From assembly GCF_001021065.1 (NCBI RefSeq), contig NZ_CP011546.1, forward strand, positions 1,612,001 to 1,676,000: a stretch of 64,000 nucleotides of DNA. The letters run 5' to 3'. The translations under genes were made by a program, and so were the position numbers. The DNA is from Corynebacterium uterequi. GTDB lineage: Bacteria; Actinomycetota; Actinomycetes; Mycobacteriales; Mycobacteriaceae. The notes under the pieces were generated by a model. That model saw nothing but the letters and a program-made list of their open reading frames with translations. It did no database searches and was not told where the DNA came from. Positions 55,412 to 64,000 of the stretch are shown here, piece by piece (position 1 is the stretch's first letter; each line of letters begins with the position of its first letter).

Positions 55412-56242
55412 TCACACCGCGATGATCAGCGACGCGACTCCGGCCGCCACCCCGAGCGGAGCCAAGGCCAGGCCCACCTTCTTTGCGGTGACCGGCGCCC
55501 CGCGCCGCTGCGCCAGCGGAAAGTACACGGCGTAGGCGGCCTCAGCGACCAGAACCCCCAGCCCCAGGGCCATGCCCACCGACGACGGCCGAGCACACAC
55601 CCATAGGCAGATCAGCGCCCCTACGGCCAGCACGTGATACGCCACCGAGCCGGCGAAGTACGCGTCGTTCCCGCGCTGGCGAATCACCGACTTCACCAAG
55701 GGCACGCTGCCCGTGAAATACAACGCCAGGACCGCGCTCGCCGCTAACCCTTCGGCCTTCGGGCCTCCCACCAGGTCCACCATGGCCGCCACCAGCAGTG
55801 CGGCGGCCATGGTCGTGGCCACCCCGGACACGGTGGATCGGGGCCTGCGGCGCAGGGTCTCTATCGCAGCGATGGCGAGCAGCGGCGCGTACGTGACTGC
55901 CCAGCTGAGCAGCCACGGCGCGTCGACCAGTGCCACCAGCCCGACGAGGACCGCTGCGGGAACTCCATAACACACGCACGGCGTGAGATAGGGCCGGCGT
56001 CGCTCCCACGTACGCGCCTTGACCGCCAATCCGAAGGCGAAGAAGCTGCCGTAGCCTAAGAACCACGCCAGCAGCACCGCGACCACGGCCAACCAGTGTC
56101 CCGCGCCTTGCTGGGCGGTCGTACCGTGAACCACCGCCGCGACGAGACCCACGATCGCCGGGGTAATGAGCATGGCCCAGGCTCCGTGTTGATTTGGAAT
56201 CCACGGGCTGATGCCCTTGCGTCGTCTCCGTATCTGACCCAC
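55412..56242 (-). CDS. YwiC-like membrane protein
   Basis: A 276-residue protein with about eight membrane helices. It begins with the family pattern PWIPNQHGAWAMLITP (an NQHG-AWAM motif in the first helix) and ends with PLAQRRG followed by a final helix. YwiC-like proteins are integral membrane proteins of unknown function. The start at 56242 is taken because it keeps the basic RRRRKGISPWIP prefix; no strong ribosome-binding site is visible. Confidence 0.82.
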   Translation of the reverse strand: MGQIRRRRKGISPWIPNQHGAWAMLITPAIVGLVAAVVHGTTAQQGAGHWLAVVAVLLAWFLGYGSFFAFGLAVKARTWERRRPYLTPCVCYGVPAAVLVGLVALVDAPWLLSWAVTYAPLLAIAAIETLRRRPRSTVSGVATTMAAALLVAAMVDLVGGPKAEGLAASAVLALYFTGSVPLVKSVIRQRGNDAYFAGSVAYHVLAVGALICLWVCARPSSVGMALGLGVLVAEAAYAVYFPLAQRRGAPVTAKKVGLALAPLGVAAGVASLIIAV

Positions 56243-56300
56243 CGCCCAACCCTAACTTTCGGCTGTATGGTGGATCAACTTTCGGACTACCCCGCCCCGG

Positions 56301-58202
56301 TCACCGAAAGGCGCGGTCGCTGAGTTCCCGGCGTGCTTGCTCCAGGGCCACTAGGTCAGAGAAGAGGTTATTGTAGGCCTCCTCATTGTCCGAAGGGCGC
56401 ATCCGTTCCAACTGTGCCTTGAGCACCGCGATCTGGTTAGCCACCTCTTGTTCCTGAAGTCGAGACAGCACCGAGTCCGCGTACGTCGTGAGGTCGTGGT
56501 CCTCGATGATGTCCTCCACTGCCAGCTCGGACACGAATGCGCGCCCCGAACCGTCGAGCATCTGGTCGCTGACCGCGGCTACCCAGTTCACGTCGCCACG
56601 CTGCGCGGCGGACAGGCCCCCGGCTTTGCGAATGGCGTCACGCACCGCACGGTAGGCCTCGTGGGTAAAGGCCGTGTCGCTGATGCCATCGAAGTAGCTT
56701 CCCGCCACCTCGGGCGCCTGCAGCGCCAGCTTGATCGCCTCTCGCTGTGCCCACAAGCGGGGATCGTTGCGGCGTGGCGGAATGACCAGCGGGGTGTCCG
56801 TCGTCGCCGAGGAACTACCCGAGGCGAAACGGGTCGCCCGGCGCGGGGTATCTCGGCGCCGGGAGGGCCGGCGTACTTCCTCCCGCACCTGACGCAGGAC
56901 GTCGTCCGGGTTGGGCCAGCCCACCCAGCCGGCTAAGAGGCGGGCGTATTCGGTGCGCAAGGCCTCGTCTCGAATCCCGGCGACCACCGGCACGGTCCGA
57001 CGCAACGCCTGGACCCGGCCCTCGGGCGTGTCCGTGCGGTACTCGGCCAGCAATGACTCGATGACGAACTCAAACATGGGCCGACGGGTGGCGACCAGGT
57101 TGCGCAGCGCCTCATCGCCATGGGCGAGACGCAGATCGCAGGGGTCCTGCCCCTCCGGCGCGACGGCCACGAAGGACTGCCCGGTGAATTCCTGGTCGCC
57201 CTCAAACGCCCGCAACGCTGCCTTCTGGCCAGCCTCGTCACCGTCGAAGGTGTAGATGAGCTCGCCGCGAAAGTACGAGTCATCGAGCAGGAGACGCCGC
57301 AAAATCTGCAGGTGTTCCGGACCGAAGGCAGTACCGCACGATGCGACGGCGGTGGTCACACCAGCGGCGTACATGGCCATGACGTCGGTGTAACCCTCCA
57401 CGATGACGGCCCGACGCTGACTATTGATGCTCTTCTTCGCCAGGTCGAGGCCGAAAAGCACCTTCGACTTCTTGTACAGCAAGGTCTCCGAGGTGTTGAG
57501 GTACTTGCCCATCGGGTCGTCATCGAAGAGCTTGCGCGCCCCGAAGCCGATGACGTTTCCAGGAAGATCCTTGATCGGCCACAGCAGGCGCCGTCGGAAC
57601 TTATCGATGGGTCCGCGTTTGCCCATGGAGCTCAGCCCGGCATCGACGAGTTCCTGCACCTCAAAACCCTTGCGCAGCAGGTGTTTGGTCAGCGTGTCCC
57701 AGCCTTCCGGGGCGTACCCGCATTGGAATTCGTAGATGATGTCCCGGCCGAAGCCGCGCTGAAGGAGGAATTCCCGGGCGGGAGCCGCCTCGGGGGTCTC
57801 CAATTGCTCCCGGTAGAACTGGTGGGCGGCTTTGTTCGCCGCGATGAGGCGGGCGCGCGTGCCGGGCTTGACGTCGCGAGCGCCCGTGGTCCCGCCCTGA
57901 TAGTTGATGTGATAGCCGATCTTGTCCGCCACTGCCTCGACGGCCTCGGGGAAGCTCAACTGCTCCATCTCCATGAGGAAGGAGAAGACATCCCCGCCCT
58001 TGTCCGTGGAGAAGCAGTGGTAATAGCCGTGGTTGGGACGCACGTGGAACGACGGGGTCCGCTCGTCTTTGAAGGGGCTGAGGCCCTTGAGGGAATCATG
58101 TCCGGCCGGCTTGAGGTTGACGTACTCACCGACAATCTCCTCGATCGCGGCGCGCTGCCTGATCGCTTCAATATCACTCTGTGGGATGCGCCCTTTAGCC
58201 AT
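56301..58202 (-). CDS. dnaG: DNA primase
   Basis: DnaG makes RNA primers for DNA replication. The 633-residue product begins AKGRIPQSDIEAIRQRAAIEEIVGEYVNLK. The TOPRIM fold is intact: IVEGYTDVMAMY (Glu) and YTFDGDEAGQKAA (Asp pair). The N-terminal zinc ribbon is degenerate: the usual CPFH is SPFK and the usual CxxC is YHCFSTD, leaving one Cys. The C-terminal region resembles the DnaB-binding domain. The ATG at 58202 is the family start. Confidence 0.96.
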   Translation of the reverse strand: MAKGRIPQSDIEAIRQRAAIEEIVGEYVNLKPAGHDSLKGLSPFKDERTPSFHVRPNHGYYHCFSTDKGGDVFSFLMEMEQLSFPEAVEAVADKIGYHINYQGGTTGARDVKPGTRARLIAANKAAHQFYREQLETPEAAPAREFLLQRGFGRDIIYEFQCGYAPEGWDTLTKHLLRKGFEVQELVDAGLSSMGKRGPIDKFRRRLLWPIKDLPGNVIGFGARKLFDDDPMGKYLNTSETLLYKKSKVLFGLDLAKKSINSQRRAVIVEGYTDVMAMYAAGVTTAVASCGTAFGPEHLQILRRLLLDDSYFRGELIYTFDGDEAGQKAALRAFEGDQEFTGQSFVAVAPEGQDPCDLRLAHGDEALRNLVATRRPMFEFVIESLLAEYRTDTPEGRVQALRRTVPVVAGIRDEALRTEYARLLAGWVGWPNPDDVLRQVREEVRRPSRRRDTPRRATRFASGSSSATTDTPLVIPPRRNDPRLWAQREAIKLALQAPEVAGSYFDGISDTAFTHEAYRAVRDAIRKAGGLSAAQRGDVNWVAAVSDQMLDGSGRAFVSELAVEDIIEDHDLTTYADSVLSRLQEQEVANQIAVLKAQLERMRPSDNEEAYNNLFSDLVALEQARRELSDRAFR

Positions 58203-58295
58203 GGGTCTACCCTACCGCCGCCCGGTGAGGCATCGATTCCGGCGGTTATCAGGTTAACTTTTGGTTTCATGGATGGGCATGAAAGACTAACGGAC

Positions 58296-58880
58296 ATGGC
58301 CGCATCAAAGCCCTCACCGAAGGCGTGGTCCGCCGGCATCGGCGGCGTGCTTACCCTCGCCGCCGCCGCGTTCTTTGTGCTTTTCCCAGACAGCGGCACT
58401 ACCACGCCGGACGACGCTCCACCCTCGTCGACGGTGTCCACGCGCGCCGCGGCCAGCTCGACGGCGTCTTCCGCACGCGCCGCGGCTGGCTCGACAGCGT
58501 CTTCCGCACGCTCCGCGGCTGGCTCGACAGCGCCTTCCGCACGCTCCGCGGCTGGCTCGACAGCCGCGTCTGGCCTGTCCGCGTGTCCCCTCGATACCCT
58601 GCCGGATGAAGCGCTGGAAACGGTCGACGACATCCTGGCTGGCGGACCCTACGAGTTCCCGAATAATGACAACACCCGCTTCGGGAACTACGAGTCGATC
58701 CTGCCCGATGAGGACCGGTCCTATTACCGCGAATACACCGTTGTCACCCCGGGTCTGGACCATCGCGGGGCCCGCCGCATCGTCACCGGAGGGGGCTCCG
58801 AAACCGACCCTGACGTGTGGTACTACACGGATGACCACTACGAATCCTTCTGCGAGATTCCCGATGCACACCTACTTTAA
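58296..58880 (+). CDS. Secreted guanyl-specific ribonuclease (RNase Sa-like)
   Basis: A 194-residue protein with an N-terminal membrane segment (SAGIGGVLTLAAAAFFVLF), a Ser/Ala/Thr-rich linker of four 11-residue repeats, and a C-terminal barnase/RNase Sa-type domain. The active-site pattern is visible: Glu in YYREYTVVTPG, Arg in HRGARRIVTGG and His in DDHYESFCEI. It is probably exported and cleaves RNA after G. The next gene encodes a barstar-like inhibitor and overlaps its end by 17 nt, as expected for an RNase with an immunity protein. An ATG at 58269 is an alternative start. Confidence 0.85.
   Translation: MAASKPSPKAWSAGIGGVLTLAAAAFFVLFPDSGTTTPDDAPPSSTVSTRAAASSTASSARAAAGSTASSARSAAGSTAPSARSAAGSTAASGLSACPLDTLPDEALETVDDILAGGPYEFPNNDNTRFGNYESILPDEDRSYYREYTVVTPGLDHRGARRIVTGGGSETDPDVWYYTDDHYESFCEIPDAHLL
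58445..58564 (+). repeat. 33-bp tandem repeats in the RNase linker
   Basis: Three full copies and one partial copy of a 33-bp unit (starts at 58445, 58478, 58511 and 58544) encode the 11-residue linker repeat RAAAGSTASSA and variants. Copies 2 and 3 are nearly identical, so the number of copies probably varies among strains. Confidence 0.9.
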
Positions 58881-59145
58881 TGACGCTCGCACACCCGTCC
58901 TGCTGACCTGCCGCATCCGTACTGCGCAGGACTTCTACTCGGCGTTGGCGTCGGCCGTACGAGCCCCGAAACGCACCTCCGGTCCGGAGGCGGCACCGGT
59001 GCCGACCAACCTCGACGGGTTAGCCGACCTCATCAAGGAGGCTCAGATCACGAAGATCATCTGCTCCGACACCAAGCTGCCCGAGCAGGACTCCCTCGCG
59101 GTTCGACGAGTCCTCGCCGACCTCGACGTCACGCTGGTGCGCTAA
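58864..59145 (+). CDS. Barstar-like ribonuclease inhibitor
   Basis: A 93-residue barstar-family protein. The segment DFYSALASAVRAP ... TNLDGLADLIKEA matches the barstar helix region with the conserved NLD, and a C-terminal LAVRRVLADLDVTLVR strand follows. It begins 17 nt before the end of the RNase gene, so the two are translated together. It should block the RNase in the cytoplasm before export. Confidence 0.88.
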   Translation: MHTYFNDARTPVLLTCRIRTAQDFYSALASAVRAPKRTSGPEAAPVPTNLDGLADLIKEAQITKIICSDTKLPEQDSLAVRRVLADLDVTLVR

Positions 59146-59184
59146 CCGGACTCTGCCTCCGACCCGGCCCGCGGTTGGCCCGCG

Positions 59185-60459
59185 TCAGCCGAGGAAGGCA
59201 GCAAGTCCCGAGGACTGCTGCGCGATGCGTTCCAGGCGGGACTCCGTCATCGATGCGATCTGGTCGATGATGACGCGGTGCCGGGCGGCATCGGTGTCGG
59301 CGGCGTCGAACCACTCCCTAAACATCACGTCGAGCCCACCCGGGCCCGCCGCCTGAAGGTAATCGTGAACCCGATAGATGCGGTCGCGCTGTCGGTCCTG
59401 GCGCGCCACGTGGGCGGGGGCGTCCATGACGTAGAGCACCGCGATGCTCTTGAGCAGCATCACCTCTGCGAGGACCTCGGCAGGAACGACGAGGTGCCCG
59501 CTCATCCGGCCGAGTTCGCGATCCCCGCGCGCGGTAAGCGTCGCGGAGATCGTCGCCCCGACGAACCGGCCTACCAGCTCGGAGGTTAGCCGCTTGAGGG
59601 TCGTATAACCGCTGAGGCTGTGATCGAAGTCAGCGGCCGCCGCCACCCCGGGGATCGCGCGCAACCGGGCGGCGGCGTCGAGTAGCTCCTCGGCGGTCCC
59701 GCCGAAGGTGGCGGCACCGATCTGGGCTAGCTGCGCCAACTCCACCAGGTCCCACAGCACCTTGAGGCTGATACGCCCGGAGACTACCCCGTCCTCCACG
59801 TCGTGCACCGAGTAGGCGATGTCATCGGAGAAGTCCATGACCTGGGCCTCTATCGGCGGCGCGGCATCCGTGTGACCGGCCCGAACCCAGGCGAGGATCT
59901 CGGCGTCTTCGTCGTAGGCCGAGTACTTCCGGTTCACGCTCCCATCAGGGTTCGTGCGAGTCCGCGGGTACTTGCAGGCCGCGTCCAAGGAGGCACGGGT
60001 GAGGTTGAGTCCCACGCTGGCGCCCGCGGCGTCGAGCACCTTCGGTTCCAGCCGGGTGAGGATACGCAACGTTTGGGCGTTGCCTTCGAAGCCGCCGCAG
60101 TCGGCAGCCAGTTCGTTGAGCGCGACCTCCCCGTTGTGCCCGTAGGGCGGGTGCCCGATGTCGTGAGTCAGCCCCGCCATCTCGCAGAGGCTGGGATCCA
60201 GCCCCAAGCCGGTGCCGATTCCCCGGGCAATTTGCCCCACCTCCAGCGAGTGGGTGAGCCGGGTTCGAGGCGTGTCGCCGTCGCGGGGGCCGACCACCTG
60301 GGTTTTGTCTGCGAGCCGACGCAGCGCGGCCGAGTGCAGGACTCGGTCCCGGTCGCGGGAAAAGGCGCCTCGATCATCAGGGCGGGTGCCGTCGATCTGG
60401 CTCGCCTTCGGCGCCTCCGCAACCAGGCGCGCAGTGTCGGCGGCTGTGTAGCGATACAC
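59185..60459 (-). CDS. dgt: Deoxyguanosinetriphosphate triphosphohydrolase-like protein
   Basis: A 424-residue HD-domain enzyme. The metal ligands are in RLTHSLEVGQIA and LTHDIGHPPYGHNGE, with a later DFSDDIAYSVHDVED. Dgt cleaves dNTPs to deoxynucleosides and triphosphate. The GTG at 60459 follows AAGGGAGGGG and gives the family-like VYRYTAADTARLV start; an ATG at 60510 would add 17 residues with no ribosome-binding site. It lies convergent to the barstar gene. Confidence 0.94.
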   Translation of the reverse strand: MYRYTAADTARLVAEAPKASQIDGTRPDDRGAFSRDRDRVLHSAALRRLADKTQVVGPRDGDTPRTRLTHSLEVGQIARGIGTGLGLDPSLCEMAGLTHDIGHPPYGHNGEVALNELAADCGGFEGNAQTLRILTRLEPKVLDAAGASVGLNLTRASLDAACKYPRTRTNPDGSVNRKYSAYDEDAEILAWVRAGHTDAAPPIEAQVMDFSDDIAYSVHDVEDGVVSGRISLKVLWDLVELAQLAQIGAATFGGTAEELLDAAARLRAIPGVAAAADFDHSLSGYTTLKRLTSELVGRFVGATISATLTARGDRELGRMSGHLVVPAEVLAEVMLLKSIAVLYVMDAPAHVARQDRQRDRIYRVHDYLQAAGPGGLDVMFREWFDAADTDAARHRVIIDQIASMTESRLERIAQQSSGLAAFLG

Positions 60460-60555
60460 GCTCGCCCCTCCCTTCTTGTCGCCAAGGTCTCGTCGCTGCT
60501 GAGGCAGCATTGTGTAACCCTTAAGACTGTAGTGCTTGTCGGTATGGTGAATGCC

Positions 60556-62640
60556 ATGACACGTGCGCGCGCTCTCTCCTTATTGATCGCAGCTACCGGC
60601 GCCTGCGGCATCGCCGTGGCGCTTCCCGTTACGGCGCCAGCGGTGCCGCTCGCCGCTTTCGGGGCGGACACCGTCCTGGCAGCTCCGGCGATCGACCAGC
60701 TCGATTCGCTTATCATCGACGAAGTAGGGGCACTGACGAGCGAGGAGGCTCGCGCCCTCGACGAGGGTCAACAACGGCTCCACGACGCTAAAGGCAAGAA
60801 CCTCGCCGTCGTGTTCATCGACGACTTCGCCACCAACGACCCGGAAGGGTGGGCCAAACAGCTCCGTGAGAGCAGCAGCACCTTCGACCCGAATGCCACC
60901 GCGGTCCTCGCCGTCGCCACCGAGCAGCGGTATTACGTGCTCGACGCGGGTGCACGGTGGTCGAGCGCCGAGCTCGACGCTATCGACAGCGCCATCTACG
61001 GCCCGCTGTCGAACCTCGCGTGGGGTGAGACCGCCGTTGAGGCCGTGACCACCGCCGCGAACAGTTCTCCTCGCAGCGGTCAGGAAGGCACCTACCGACC
61101 CCCCGTCGACGGCACTGCAGCGGACCAGGGCAATGGGGCAGCCTGGCTGGGGGCCGCGGGCGGTGCGGTAGCCATCGCCGGTGGCGGGGCGTGGCTGTAC
61201 TCACGCCGCCGACGCAAGACCGAGCAGCACAACGCTCTGGCCTCCTCACGGCAACTCGACCCTGCCGATACCCGCGCCATCGTCGCGTTGCCCTTGGATA
61301 CGCTGCGCCGGCGTTCCGAGGAGGTTATCGTCGCCGCCGACGAATCCGTCCGAGGTGCAAAGGAACAGCTGCGCATCGCAGAGGCCGAGTTCGGCCCGGA
61401 GCGCACGCGGTCCTTCAGGCGCGCTGTCAACGCCGCCCAATCGGCCTTGCAGTCGGCCTATCAGACGCGCACCCTGCTCAACGACGAGCTCCCAGAGACC
61501 GAATCTGAGCAGCGCGCTATGCACACCGAAATCATTTCCTCGTGTGGGCAGGCGCAGGCGGCGCTCGACGAGCAGGCCGCCGAGTTCCTCTCCTTGCGCA
61601 ACCTGCTCATCAACGCCGACAGCACCCTGGAGGAGTTGACGCGCAAGGAGGTCTCCCTGCGCGCCCGCATTGCCCCCGCCCATCAGGTGCTGGGCGAGCT
61701 GACCGCCACCTACGACGAGGCGATGCTCTCCTCGATCAGCGACAACGCACGCCTGGCCGACGAGGCCCTTAACCAGGCCGACCGAGTCCTCGCCGAAGCC
61801 CGCGCAGTGGCCAAGCGCCCTGCCGGCGAGCAGGGTGAGCTGGTCGGGCTCATCCAGGAAACCGAGCGGGTACTCACCCTGGCCGACGACCTTCTCAATG
61901 GCATCGAGCACGCTGATTCCCGCATTCGCACCGCTCAGACGGATCTGCCAAGGCTCATCGACGAGGTCAAAGCCGAAATTGCCGACGCCGCCGAGCTGCG
62001 TGAGCGGGCCGCCGCCTCGGCTGCGACCGTCAAGTGGGGCCCACTGGACGACGCCGTGGCCGAGGCCGAATCGGCGCTGAAGCAGGCACAGGCTCTCGGC
62101 AGTACTGATCCGCTCGGGGCGTACGCTCCCCTACTGGCCGCCGACACCGCCCTCGACGACGCCTTCGCCGCCGCCCAAGGCGCCACCCGTGACCACGAGC
62201 GGACCCTCGCGTTGCTGGATCAGCAGCTCTCCGAGGCGACCTCCAGCGTGCAGGCCGCGGAAGACCATATCGCTTCCCGCGGTGCCATCATCGGGCACGA
62301 CGCACGGACCCACCTTGAGCAGGCAAAACGCTTCGTCGCGCTCGCGCACACCCTACGGGGGAAGAACCCCCGCAACGGCATTGATGCAGCCCGCCAGGCC
62401 AGTGCGGCCGCTAAGCGCGCCTCCTCGGCCGCCGAGGCAGACGTTCGACGCTACCGGCAGCAGCAGGCCGCCCAGACCGGCGGTGAGCTACTCCAGGGCA
62501 TCGTCATCGGGTCCATGCTCTCGGGCGGTGGCCGCGGCGGATTCGGCGGTGGTTTTGGCGGCGGCGGAAGCTTCGGCGGCGGTGGCGGAAGTTTCGGCGG
62601 CAGCTTCGGTGGCGGCGGTACCCGCAGCGGCGGTTTCTAA
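60556..62640 (+). CDS. TPM-domain membrane protein with coiled coil and Gly-rich tail
   Basis: A 694-residue protein. It has a signal-like N-terminus (ALSLLIAATGACGIAVALPVTAPA), a TPM/YgcG-type domain (residues ~50-170, GKNLAVVFIDDFATND), one membrane helix (AAWLGAAGGAVAIAGGGAWLYS, ~195-216), a long coiled coil (about 230-630) and a Gly/Phe-rich C-terminus GGGRGGFGGGFGGGGSFGGG. YgcG/TPM proteins are linked to membrane-associated phosphatase or chaperone-like roles. In-frame ATGs at 60544 and 60556 are both possible. Its stop overlaps the next convergent gene by 4 nt. Confidence 0.85.
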   Translation: MTRARALSLLIAATGACGIAVALPVTAPAVPLAAFGADTVLAAPAIDQLDSLIIDEVGALTSEEARALDEGQQRLHDAKGKNLAVVFIDDFATNDPEGWAKQLRESSSTFDPNATAVLAVATEQRYYVLDAGARWSSAELDAIDSAIYGPLSNLAWGETAVEAVTTAANSSPRSGQEGTYRPPVDGTAADQGNGAAWLGAAGGAVAIAGGGAWLYSRRRRKTEQHNALASSRQLDPADTRAIVALPLDTLRRRSEEVIVAADESVRGAKEQLRIAEAEFGPERTRSFRRAVNAAQSALQSAYQTRTLLNDELPETESEQRAMHTEIISSCGQAQAALDEQAAEFLSLRNLLINADSTLEELTRKEVSLRARIAPAHQVLGELTATYDEAMLSSISDNARLADEALNQADRVLAEARAVAKRPAGEQGELVGLIQETERVLTLADDLLNGIEHADSRIRTAQTDLPRLIDEVKAEIADAAELRERAAASAATVKWGPLDDAVAEAESALKQAQALGSTDPLGAYAPLLAADTALDDAFAAAQGATRDHERTLALLDQQLSEATSSVQAAEDHIASRGAIIGHDARTHLEQAKRFVALAHTLRGKNPRNGIDAARQASAAAKRASSAAEADVRRYRQQQAAQTGGELLQGIVIGSMLSGGGRGGFGGGFGGGGSFGGGGGSFGGSFGGGGTRSGGF

Positions 62641-63110
62641 AGCCTCAAGGTCCGCCGCGGCACGTCGGCCATAACACAGGCCCAGCTGAGAAACACCGCA
62701 TCCAGGACCGGCATCTCGCCGTAGGCAGCGGCTTCGAGAACGTCGACGCGGCCTCCGGCGCGGGGACGCACGGACGCCGCCACCCGGCCGTCGGACAGGC
62801 GGATCACGCGTTCTTTGCGCAAAAGGTGCGTTCTTTCCAGCGTGTAGGAGCGGTCTCCGCACTTCGCGTGCAGGACATTGATGGTCATGCCCGGTTGGGC
62901 GATTCGGGCGAAGGTGCCGTCGTTGGACGTGGCCCGCAGCCGAAACCTCATGCGCCCGGTGGTGTGCTCCAGGAAGATCCGATGTTCGCCGTAGGTGAGC
63001 AGATCCGCCTTAACGAAGGCGATGAGCTCCCCGTTGGAGTCGCGCAACTCCCCCTCGGACCAGACCCAATAATCGGGCGGATCCGGGGTTTGGTTGCGGC
63101 GACCAGTCAT
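62637..63110 (-). CDS. Hypothetical protein (beta-rich)
   Basis: A 157-residue protein of unknown function with a soluble, strand-rich pattern and alternating charged/hydrophobic residues, and a conserved-looking MRFRLRATSNDGTFARIAQPG. It follows the next gene by 5 nt and probably shares a transcript with it. The two products look alike in length and pattern and may be paralogues; I cannot confirm this by eye. Confidence 0.7.
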   Translation of the reverse strand: MTGRRNQTPDPPDYWVWSEGELRDSNGELIAFVKADLLTYGEHRIFLEHTTGRMRFRLRATSNDGTFARIAQPGMTINVLHAKCGDRSYTLERTHLLRKERVIRLSDGRVAASVRPRAGGRVDVLEAAAYGEMPVLDAVFLSWACVMADVPRRTLRL

Positions 63111-63115
63111 GACAT

Positions 63116-63622
63116 CTAGATCAGTGCCGCCACAATCGCGGCAAGCGAGAGCAACGCTAGCGTCCCGATCAACGCCGTGCCCATCGTCACTGTCCGGGCC
63201 TCCAGCATGATTCGGGAGAAATACGCCAGCGCAATAGCGCCCTCGGTAGACATGTCCGCATCGTCGGAGTATTCGACGATCGCTTTGCGAACACCGTGGT
63301 TAGACCCGGTGAACTGGGCGACCTTCGCCCCGTCCGCGTCCTCCACGACGAATTCCTTGGACGTTTCGGCGACGATGGTCAACGATGCTCCGTCAAGGGA
63401 CACGGGAATGCGTTCGTCCTTCTTCAGGCGCCCGAAGGCCTGGAACTCGCGTCCGTCGGGCAGGGTCACCGACGCCCCCAGCGTGGGGTTGTGCGACAGC
63501 GCCCACTGCTCGTCGCCCACCAAGGCAATTTCCCCATCGAAGGTGGCGAGGGCGGAGTCATCGTCACCGTTACGGAGTACGGGTTTGGCCGTGTTTTCAC
63601 GGTCCCACCAGGTGTAGTGCAT
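63116..63622 (-). CDS. Hypothetical protein with C-terminal membrane helix
   Basis: A 168-residue protein beginning [23 protein letters not shown]. It has a strand-rich soluble domain (residues ~1-130) and a C-terminal tail anchor (MGTALIGTLALLSLAAIVAALI). It overlaps the glyS stop region by only one base and precedes the other hypothetical gene by 5 nt. No family was recognised. Confidence 0.7.
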   Translation of the reverse strand: MHYTWWDRENTAKPVLRNGDDDSALATFDGEIALVGDEQWALSHNPTLGASVTLPDGREFQAFGRLKKDERIPVSLDGASLTIVAETSKEFVVEDADGAKVAQFTGSNHGVRKAIVEYSDDADMSTEGAIALAYFSRIMLEARTVTMGTALIGTLALLSLAAIVAALI

Positions 63623-64000
63623 TAGCAGCCAATCAGTCGCTGGGCCAGGTACGTTTCCAGCTCGTCGATGCTGACGCGCTCCTGCTCCATCGTGTCTCGC
63701 TCACGGACGGTCACCGCATTGTCTTCGAGAGTATCGAAGTCGAAGGTCACGCAGAACGGGGTGCCGACCTCGTCCTGGCGGCGGTAGCGCCGGCCAATGG
63801 CACCGGAGGTGTCGAAGTCCACGTTCCAGAACGCGCGCAGCTTCTGGGCCAGTTCCTGGGCCGGTTCGGCAAGCTCGGGCTTCTTCGACAGCGGCAGCAC
63901 GGCCACCTTGATCGGTGCGAGTCGTCGATCCAGCTTGAGCACGACGCGCTTATCCACCCCACCCTTGGCATTGGGGGCTTCGTCCTCGGTGTAGGCGTCG
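63622..64000 (-). CDS. glyS: Glycyl-tRNA synthetase, C-terminal part (partial)
   Basis: The C-terminal ~126 residues of the class II homodimeric glycyl-tRNA synthetase, cut by the window end. The segment [14 protein letters not shown] leads into [17 protein letters not shown] and the motif 3-like region [29 protein letters not shown], as in actinobacterial GlyRS anticodon-binding domains. The reading continues beyond 64000. Confidence 0.94.
   Translation of the reverse strand, partial: DAYTEDEAPNAKGGVDKRVVLKLDRRLAPIKVAVLPLSKKPELAEPAQELAQKLRAFWNVDFDTSGAIGRRYRRQDEVGTPFCVTFDFDTLEDNAVTVRERDTMEQERVSIDELETYLAQRLIGC

Noticed and set aside
58445..58564. CRISPR-like repeat array
   Set aside because: The repeats are contiguous, in frame and encode a protein linker, with no spacers or cas genes.

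Overview
The window is high-GC actinobacterial chromosome, almost certainly a Corynebacterium. The argument rests on gene content and order: glnA followed elsewhere by a glnA2-glnE pair, gcvPTH with lipB-lipA, an rnpB / RNase H-phosphatase / zinc-ribbon / Nif3 block, a single-chain AceE, and dnaG - RNase/barstar - dgt - TPM protein - glyS. The species cannot be fixed from the sequence alone.

Layout. 1-3909: glycine cleavage (end of gcvP, gcvT, gcvH) and lipoate assembly (lipB, lipA), so the lipoyl carrier GcvH sits beside the enzymes that lipoylate it. 3906-8083: a secreted EEP-family hydrolase, a DUF4191-type membrane protein, an RDD membrane protein and the adenylylatable glutamine synthetase glnA. 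8173-18257: an accessory island holding a frameshifted tyrosine-recombinase-like gene that lacks the catalytic Tyr, a 74-residue protein with a strong ribosome-binding site, an HTH regulator, and a type I restriction-modification operon (hsdM-hsdS-hsdR) whose hsdM is split by a complete IS3-family element (1317 bp, imperfect 25-bp inverted ends, 4-bp target duplication). Three 18-bp dyad repeats lie in the promoter regions of this island and look like shared operators. 18258-27217: AhpD-like and GNAT genes, a 0.9-kb stretch with no recognisable gene, a two-helix membrane protein, a PadR-ABC-permease operon, a DHA2-type MFS exporter, a small membrane protein and a VIT/CCC1 family protein.

27305-35736: a long minus-strand directon (glnA2, glnE, a 93-residue protein, an AAA ATPase, thrC, a secreted trypsin-like protease, a NUDIX hydrolase) with gaps of roughly 3-33 nt. 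GlnE is the adenylyltransferase expected to act on the GlnA encoded earlier. 35847-45449: CYTH-CHAD protein, a degenerate galactokinase-family protein, rnpB, RNase H/phosphatase, zinc-ribbon protein, Nif3, HAD phosphatase, low-molecular-weight protein tyrosine phosphatase, SURF1, tRNA-Val and DUF3052. 45714-55390: aceE, hydrolase, acyl carrier protein, TRIC-type channel, beta-lactamase-like hydrolase, ferritin, tRNA-Asn, a Tat-exported PhoD-like phosphatase and a CAU-anticodon tRNA. 55412-64000: YwiC-like membrane protein, dnaG, a secreted RNase Sa-like enzyme with its barstar, dgt, a TPM-domain protein, two unknown proteins and the 3' part of glyS.

The most notable material is the island: a probably non-catalytic recombinase-like protein, a companion small gene and an HTH regulator next to a transposon-broken type I system, linked by a repeated dyad whose outer bases covary. 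Smaller points of interest are the primase zinc-ribbon that has lost most of its ligands, the RNase/barstar pair with 33-bp tandem repeats in its linker, and five convergent gene pairs whose stop codons overlap by exactly 4 nt.
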